Assembly (NCBI GenBank): GCA_002453275.1 | Contig: DKGN01000030.1 | Span: 1 to 9,781 of the forward strand | DNA length: 9,781 nt | Origin: Caryophanales bacterium UBA6769 | Lineage (GTDB): Bacteria > Bacillota > Bacilli > Bacillales > UBA6769 | Direction: 5' to 3' | Shown here: piece after piece, positions 6,302 through 9,781 of the stretch | Numbering within the stretch: the first letter of the stretch is position 1 | Layout: the number at the start of each line of letters is the position of its first letter | Made by a program: the position numbers and the translations under genes | Notes under the pieces: generated by a model | Databases searched by the model: none | Told to the model about the DNA's origin: nothing | What the model saw: only the letters and a program-made list of their open reading frames with translations

Positions 6302-7744
6302 CTACTCTCTATTTTTAAAAACAAGCACTTGTCTATATTCCAATCGATTACCTCCATGAAAGCGCGCACCTGCATCAAGCAGTCTCATTATCTCTGCCAT
6401 GTGTAATGTTGTAATTTTTTCCCCTTTCATAACAGCGGGAATTCCCGGAGGATACGGGGTAATTGACTCAGCAGCTATTCGTCCAACTGCTTGTTCCATA
6501 TGAATATACCGAGTCGAAGAACGCGCCATTTTTTTATAAGAAAAAGCTAATGAACTATATGGCGCAACGTGTTTAAGTTCAACTTGAGGATCTCGATCTC
6601 CTGCAGCTTGTATCGTTTTCTGAGTCGCTTTGGACACCGCGCTTGTCACTTTACTAATATTGAAAAATGGCGAGAGCGGCATCACGAATAAAACATTTTT
6701 TTCATCGGCAAGCTCCGTGTATATCTGTTCTTCCTCTAGAAGGGCTTGTAACTCAAAGCCAGATAAACCAACTGTACTCTGAATGACAACCTTCAAAGGA
6801 TCCAGTTCATAATTATGAGATGGTTCGATGACACGAATGGATTGTATTTGCGCGAGCGCGCTTCGAAAGGCTTGAATAAAGTCAATCAAGTCCTTTTTTT
6901 CACTTTCTTTTACCTTTGCTAAATAATATCTTGCTAAATCAAGTGAAGCCATAATCGGATAAGACGGGCTACTTGATTGCAACATCGTCAAATACGTCTT
7001 TAATCTATGTTTATGCACGTACCTACTGCTAACGTGTAAGTATGAGCCCATCGTTAGCGCTGGTAATGTTTTATGTGCGGATTGAACAACGACATCAGCA
7101 CCTAAGCTAAGAGCAGACTTTGGAAAAGGCTCACCAATTCCAAAATGTGCACCGTGCGCTTCATCAACGAGAACAGCAATCTCTTTTTCATGAGCAAACT
7201 GTATAATCGCTTCTAGATCGATCGTCATCCCATAATAATTTGGATTCGTCAAAATAAGTGCCTTCGCTTGTGGGTATGCTTCGTAAGCTTCTTTTATCGT
7301 TTCTAACGTAAGCCCAACAGGAACATTCGCTTGTTCATCAACGTCAGGAGTTAAAAATACAGCATGAGCATTTGCCATTTCTAATCCATGGATTATTGAT
7401 TTATGGCTATTTCGTTGCACAAATACAGTATCCCCATCAAAGCAAGTCGCCATAATCATTGCCAAATTACCTGCCGTTGAGCCTCCAACGAGAAAATAAC
7501 TCGTGTCACAACCGTATAAATGCGCTGTTAATTGTTGTGCACGTTTAATCGCTCCTTCTGGCTCATGTAAATCATCGAGGCCGTCCAATTCAGTCACATC
7601 GATCGAAAGAATCGAGGCAAACAGGTCGTCCGCTTTATTTGGAAATACCTTTCCATTTTTGTGACCAGGAACATGGAATGAAAGCGGGTTCATTCGCTTC
7701 CAATTCATTAACATATCAAATAGAGGTGTCTCAGTCTGTTTCAT
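6302..7744 (-). CDS. yaaO: Orn/Lys/Arg decarboxylase family protein YaaO
   Basis: A 480-residue pyridoxal-phosphate enzyme of the fold-type I Orn/Lys/Arg decarboxylase group, the family of the arginine decarboxylase SpeA. Visible landmarks are the N-terminal FHVPGHKNG (23-31), the glycine-rich GGSTAGNLAM (87-96), the cofactor-ring aspartate in DEAHGAHFG (194-202), and the Schiff-base lysine, Lys225, in SAHKTL (222-227). A C-terminal segment of about 90 residues (SSLAFSYKKMARSS... PPGIP) matches the family's second domain. The substrate cannot be read from the sequence; it could be lysine, arginine or ornithine. The second ATG (7744) is preferred because AAAAGGA is six bases before it but touches the first (7750). 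It heads the cluster running to yabA. Confidence 0.88.
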   Translation of the reverse strand: MKQTETPLFDMLMNWKRMNPLSFHVPGHKNGKVFPNKADDLFASILSIDVTELDGLDDLHEPEGAIKRAQQLTAHLYGCDTSYFLVGGSTAGNLAMIMATCFDGDTVFVQRNSHKSIIHGLEMANAHAVFLTPDVDEQANVPVGLTLETIKEAYEAYPQAKALILTNPNYYGMTIDLEAIIQFAHEKEIAVLVDEAHGAHFGIGEPFPKSALSLGADVVVQSAHKTLPALTMGSYLHVSSRYVHKHRLKTYLTMLQSSSPSYPIMASLDLARYYLAKVKESEKKDLIDFIQAFRSALAQIQSIRVIEPSHNYELDPLKVVIQSTVGLSGFELQALLEEEQIYTELADEKNVLFVMPLSPFFNISKVTSAVSKATQKTIQAAGDRDPQVELKHVAPYSSLAFSYKKMARSSTRYIHMEQAVGRIAAESITPYPPGIPAVMKGEKITTLHMAEIMRLLDAGARFHGGNRLEYRQVLVFKNRE

Positions 7745-7768
7745 CTTCATTCCTTTTATTAATCATTT

Positions 7769-7832
7769 ATTATATCTACCATTCTATCATATTATTTTCC
7801 GACTTTATGCAACTTTTAAAGGGTCTAGCCAA
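7769..7832 (-). promoter_or_regulatory. Candidate promoter region for yaaO-tmk cluster
   Basis: Several sigma-A-like elements lie here on the minus strand. TTGGCT (7832-7827) and CATAAA (7809-7804) are 17 bases apart, each with four of six matches. Further downstream are an extended -10, TGATAGAAT (7789-7781), and a consensus TATAAT (7774-7769), both without a convincing -35. A promoter is expected because the csfB terminator is just upstream, but which element is used cannot be decided. Confidence 0.4.
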
Positions 7833-7874
7833 TCCCGCTGCGCAAAAAACTTGGGCAAACAACTTGGATATAAA

Positions 7875-7902
7875 GAAAACAGGTCGTAGAAGACCTGTTT
7901 TT
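7875..7902 (-). terminator. csfB intrinsic terminator, possibly bidirectional
   Basis: AAAACAGGTC (7876-7885) and GACCTGTTTT (7892-7901) form a perfect 10-bp stem around a six-base loop. Read on the minus strand the 3' arm runs on as GTTTTCTTTA, giving the U-tract for csfB, whose stop is about 30 bases upstream. The plus strand also has five Ts, so it could work both ways, though no plus-strand gene precedes it. Confidence 0.85.
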
Positions 7903-7934
7903 CACCCGTTGAGTCTATATTTGATATGATGCGA

Positions 7935-8144
7935 CTAATGAAAATGACGTGGTAAACTTACTTTTAATCTTTCAAGCCGATGCAAATAAAATGAATAGTT
8001 TGAATCGCTCGTATCTGTTGAGACGACATCCCGTTCACACGTCTCACACATAAATTGGCTGCCGATTGTAATGCCGATTATCCGTCTTTTCTCACAAATA
8101 AAACATTGTTTTCTTTGTTTTTCTTGATAAGCCAATCGTGCCAT
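7935..8144 (-). CDS. csfB: Anti-sigma-G factor Gin (CsfB)
   Basis: Gin is a small zinc protein made in the forespore under sigma-F that binds and holds back sigma-G (and sigma-E) until the right stage of sporulation. The 69-residue product from the ATG at 8144 has two CxxC knuckles, Cys14/Cys17 and Cys33/Cys36, then the family's most conserved stretch, CERDVVSTDTSDSNYSFYL (36-54). The ATG is chosen because GGAGG (8151-8155) sits six bases upstream; an earlier TTG (8162) would lie ahead of that site and inside a leader hairpin. The gene has its own sigma-F-like promoter and its own terminator, so it appears to be a single-gene unit between bofA and yaaO. Confidence 0.94.
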   Translation of the reverse strand: MARLAYQEKQRKQCFICEKRRIIGITIGSQFMCETCERDVVSTDTSDSNYSFYLHRLERLKVSLPRHFH

Positions 8145-8157
8145 ACGCCACCTCCAG

Positions 8158-8180
8158 AACAATGATTTTCATCCATTGTT
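8158..8180 (-). other. Hairpin in the csfB leader
   Basis: On the minus strand AACAAT-G-GAT pairs with ATCATTGTT around a GAAA loop: nine base pairs with one bulged G. It ends two bases before the csfB Shine-Dalgarno sequence. It begins about three bases after the transcription start predicted from the sigma-F promoter, so it would sit at the very 5' end of the mRNA. That position suits a stabilising 5' stem or a translational control element; both are inference. Confidence 0.5.
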
Positions 8181-8189
8181 TTTTGGCTC

Positions 8190-8219
8190 CATTGTTACCA
8201 GAAAAAGAAAAAGTTATAC
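8190..8219 (-). promoter_or_regulatory. Sigma-F-type promoter of csfB
   Basis: GTATA (8219-8215) and GGTAACAATG (8199-8190) are separated by 15 bases. This fits the published B. subtilis sigma-F pattern (GYWTA, 15-16 bases, GGnrAnAHTR) at every fixed position. The start should be near 8183, leaving a leader of about 39 bases before the csfB ATG. B. subtilis csfB is a known sigma-F gene, so the match and the context agree. Confidence 0.82.
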
Positions 8220-8272
8220 GTATTATGAGTTTATGTAGGCAATTGGCGATTGTGTCTGTCTCATCCTTTTTC

Positions 8273-8536
8273 TTATAAAATGAATTGTTCGATAGCAACG
8301 AGGGCAGCAATTCCTGGAATGCCAAGAAACCCACATATCGTAACAGTAGCAAGATTAATAGGAATATGCAGGTTAAGATAAGTACCAACCATATTTAATA
8401 AAAATAAGAATACAGCGCCAATCATCAGTTTAATTAATCCATGACCAAGTAAACGCAATGGTTTTAACGATGCCCCAAACACAAGTAATAAAAAAATGAG
8501 ACAGGCAACGACAGTAATCACTACGATAGAATTCAT
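8273..8536 (-). CDS. bofA: Pro-sigma-K processing inhibitor BofA
   Basis: BofA is a mother-cell membrane protein that, with SpoIVFA, holds the intramembrane protease SpoIVFB inactive around the forespore until pro-sigma-K should be cut. From the ATG at 8536 the product is 87 residues, the same length as in B. subtilis. It has a first hydrophobic segment at about 3-22, a short basic stretch (KPLR, 25-28), a second at about 36-55, and a hydrophobic C-terminus with the conserved HIPINL (57-62) and LGIPGIAAL (71-79). The purine tract GGGGGGT ends six bases before the start. The frame stays open to 8662, but that stretch crosses a strong terminator and has no family resemblance. A terminator just upstream separates it from yaaL. 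Confidence 0.93.
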   Translation of the reverse strand: MNSIVVITVVACLIFLLLVFGASLKPLRLLGHGLIKLMIGAVFLFLLNMVGTYLNLHIPINLATVTICGFLGIPGIAALVAIEQFIL

Positions 8537-8557
8537 TTTCGTACCCCCCAACATCGA

Positions 8558-8586
8558 ATGAGCTTGTACGAACATATATATGTCAG
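8558..8586 (-). promoter_or_regulatory. Weak candidate bofA promoter with palindrome
   Basis: CTGACA (8586-8581) matches a -35 at five of six positions and lies 17 bases before GCTCAT (8563-8558), a poor -10 (three of six). A perfect 12-bp palindrome, ACATATATATGT (8572-8583), overlaps it. The ATAT core could instead belong to a sigma-E-type -35 upstream of CATTCGAT, but that would put the start almost at the Shine-Dalgarno sequence. A promoter is needed here because of the terminator upstream; its identity is unresolved. Confidence 0.25.
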
Positions 8587-8591
8587 AGGCG

Positions 8592-8617
8592 AAAAAAAAG
8601 AAGCCTCTTGTGGCTTC
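8592..8617 (-). terminator. Intrinsic terminator after yaaL
   Basis: On the minus strand GAAGCC (8617-8612) pairs with GGCTTC (8605-8600) around the loop ACAAGA, followed at once by eight Ts (8599-8592). It ends the ebfC-recR-yaaL transcript about 40 bases after the yaaL stop. A second pairing, AGAGGC with GCCTCT (8608-8585), would enclose the T-run and compete with the 3' arm. Confidence 0.88.
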
Positions 8618-8658
8618 ACAACGATAGAAACAATTTTTCATACAGAATTTATACAGAA

Positions 8659-8868
8659 TCACTTCAATGTAAGCTTACGTTCTTTTGCTTCCTTTAATAA
8701 AAATAAATATTTAGCTTCTGCTAATTTTAATTCATACAGTATAAGATAGGAAGGCTCGATGCTTTGTTCGACAAGCTTTTTTCTCGTTAGCCATTCCTGT
8801 TTTATCTTTTTTAACGAATTCAATAAACGTTCATCAAATGTATGGCGAAGCTTCTTTCTAAAAAGCAT
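8659..8868 (-). CDS. yaaL: YaaL family protein (DUF2508)
   Basis: A 69-residue basic, predicted all-helical protein of the YaaL/DUF2508 family; no function is established. There is no membrane segment or metal-binding motif. The conserved part is the second half, with RKKLVEQSIEP at 29-39 and LYELKLAEAKYLFLLKEAKE at 44-63, a pattern suggesting a helical hairpin. The ATG start has an AGGAAGGCGG tract about ten bases upstream, a little distant. It follows recR by 44 bases and is the last gene before an intrinsic terminator, the same position as in B. subtilis between recR and bofA. Two copies of ATTCTGTAT, 11 bases apart, begin at its stop codon. Confidence 0.88.
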   Translation of the reverse strand: MLFRKKLRHTFDERLLNSLKKIKQEWLTRKKLVEQSIEPSYLILYELKLAEAKYLFLLKEAKERKLTLK

Positions 8869-8912
8869 GATTTGTCGGCCGCCTTCCTCATATCAATCGG
8901 TATCCTGCTTTT

Positions 8913-9509
8913 TTATAATTCACGACGCCCTTCTAAGGCTTTCGATAGTGTAACTTCGTCAGCATATTCTAAATCGCCGCCAACAGGAAGTCCATGAGCG
9001 ATTCGTGTCGTTTTTATTCCTGCAGGTTTAACGAGCCTTGCGATATACATCGCGGTCGCTTCCCCCTCAATGTTCGGATCGGTCGCTAAGATTAACTCTT
9101 GTACGGTTTCATCGTTCAATCTCTTCAAAAGCTCTGTCACTTTAATATCTTCAGGTCCAATTCCATCAATCGGTGAAATGGCGCCATGTAATACGTGATA
9201 AAGTCCGCGATATTCTCGCATCTTTTCCATTGCATTCACATCTTTTGCATCTTGTACGACGCAAATAACTGACCGATCACGGCTGGAATCATCACAGATG
9301 TAACACGGGTCACGATCGGTAATGTTTTGGCAGACCGAACAATTTGTCAACTCGCGTTTTGCATTGACAAGTGCTTTCCCGAACTCAAAGACATCCTCGT
9401 CTTTCATTTTCAATACGAAAAATGCTAATCGGACAGCCGTTTTCGGTCCGATACCTGGCAGCTTCATGAAGCTATCAATCAATTTTGCTATCGGTTCAGG
9501 ATATCGCAC
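8913..9509 (-). CDS. recR: Recombination mediator RecR
   Basis: RecR works with RecF and RecO to load RecA on single-stranded DNA covered by SSB during gap repair; it forms a ring-shaped clamp. The 198-residue protein shows all domains in order: helix-hairpin-helix around LPGIGPKTAVRLAF (17-30), a four-cysteine zinc finger (Cys57, 60, 69, 72), a Toprim domain beginning SVICVVQDAKDV (80-91) and containing GIGPEDIK and DPNIEGEATA, and the Walker-B-like C-terminus ending in LEYADEVTLSKALEGRREL. It is nearly colinear with B. subtilis RecR. The start is GTG, with GGAGAG about six to eight bases upstream. It follows ebfC by 30 bases, the usual dnaX-ebfC-recR grouping. Confidence 0.97.
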   Translation of the reverse strand: MRYPEPIAKLIDSFMKLPGIGPKTAVRLAFFVLKMKDEDVFEFGKALVNAKRELTNCSVCQNITDRDPCYICDDSSRDRSVICVVQDAKDVNAMEKMREYRGLYHVLHGAISPIDGIGPEDIKVTELLKRLNDETVQELILATDPNIEGEATAMYIARLVKPAGIKTTRIAHGLPVGGDLEYADEVTLSKALEGRREL

Positions 9510-9539
9510 GTCTCACTCTCCTACTCCATTCAAAAGTGT

Positions 9540-9781
9540 TTAAAATAAGCCTGGAATGTTCATTCCTTGGGTAAACTTCCCCATGTTTTTATTCACTAGC
9601 TCGTCAACTTGCTTTAACGCATCGTTCATCGCTGCTAAGACCAAATCTTGCAACATATCGATATCCTCAGGATCAACGACTTCTTCTTTAATTTGAACAT
9701 CAAGCACTTCCTTATGTCCGTTCATCACGACAGTTACCATTTCACCGCCTGCTGTTCCTTCAATCGTTTGTTCCTTTAGTT
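9540..9781 (-). CDS. ebfC: Nucleoid-associated protein EbfC/YaaK, partial at window edge
   Basis: A member of the YbaB/EbfC family of small dimeric DNA-binding proteins associated with the nucleoid. Only the last 79 codons are in the window; the frame is open to position 9781, and about 25-30 N-terminal residues should lie beyond it. The visible part starts LKEQTIEGTAGGEMVTV, matching the family core that precedes the conserved KEEVVDPEDIDMLQDLVLAA, and it ends in the typical MNIPGLF. The ATG at 9738-9740 is an internal methionine and not the start, since the family-conserved residues continue upstream of it. It is 30 bases before recR and is expected to follow dnaX outside the window. Confidence 0.94.
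   Translation of the reverse strand, partial: LKEQTIEGTAGGEMVTVVMNGHKEVLDVQIKEEVVDPEDIDMLQDLVLAAMNDALKQVDELVNKNMGKFTQGMNIPGLF

Noticed and set aside
7848..7867. Short direct repeat AACTTGG, two copies 13 bases apart
   Set aside because: Too short and isolated to call a repeat element or operator, with no third copy.
8092..8388. Minus-strand 98-codon frame with a hydrophobic start spanning bofA and csfB
   Set aside because: It overlaps two recognised genes in another frame; its hydrophobic part is the shadow of the bofA membrane segments.
8537..8662. A 42-residue N-terminal extension of BofA
   Set aside because: The frame is open, but it runs through a strong terminator and the shortened 87-residue form matches the known BofA length and has a Shine-Dalgarno sequence.
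1..9781. Search for CRISPR arrays, insertion sequences, tRNA or rRNA genes and unknown defence-like clusters
   Set aside because: No regularly spaced repeats, transposase-like frames or structural RNA signatures were found by reading; nearly the whole window is accounted for by conserved housekeeping and sporulation genes.

Overview
This window comes from the chromosome of a low-GC, endospore-forming Gram-positive bacterium of the Bacillaceae. The evidence is an unbroken run of genes in the order found near the replication origin of Bacillus subtilis, including the spore-formers' genes abrB, csfB (gin) and bofA. The proteins are clearly related to those of B. subtilis but diverged in detail, so it is a related genus or species and not B. 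subtilis itself. The species cannot be named from the sequence alone.

Layout. Apart from abrB, everything reads leftward (minus strand). From the right edge, following transcription: partial ebfC/yaaK (cut by the window), recR and yaaL, closed by a strong intrinsic terminator; bofA; csfB/gin with its own sigma-F-type promoter and a perfect-stem terminator; then the long cluster yaaO - tmk - darA - yaaR - holB - ricT - yabA, closed by a second intrinsic terminator; then trmN6 - yazA - rsmI with overlapping reading frames. abrB faces rsmI on the plus strand and the two converge on a long terminator hairpin. The left edge (1-148) holds the rest of the region upstream of abrB.

Functions. Three themes recur. 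DNA replication and repair: EbfC, RecR, delta-prime clamp-loader subunit, YabA, thymidylate kinase. RNA modification and processing: RsmI, TrmN6, RicT. Sporulation and growth-transition control: AbrB, Gin, BofA, and RicT through Spo0A activation. DarA is a cyclic di-AMP receptor. YazA, YaaR and YaaL are conserved but poorly characterised. Eight starts were moved inward from the longest open frame because a Shine-Dalgarno sequence and the family's usual N-terminus agree on the internal codon (rsmI, ricT, holB, darA, yaaO, csfB and bofA, with yaaO by two codons and holB the least certain); ebfC was instead extended to the window edge.

No mobile element, CRISPR array, tRNA or rRNA gene was seen, and no unknown multi-gene system. 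The points of interest are regulatory: a Spo0A box just after the abrB promoter, a near-perfect sigma-F promoter for gin with a hairpin at the predicted 5' end of the transcript, a terminator fused to a possible promoter between yabA and trmN6, and a perfect hairpin without a U-tract between ricT and yabA. Compared with B. subtilis, the rRNA operon between bofA and csfB and the xpaC-yaaN pair between csfB and yaaO are absent.
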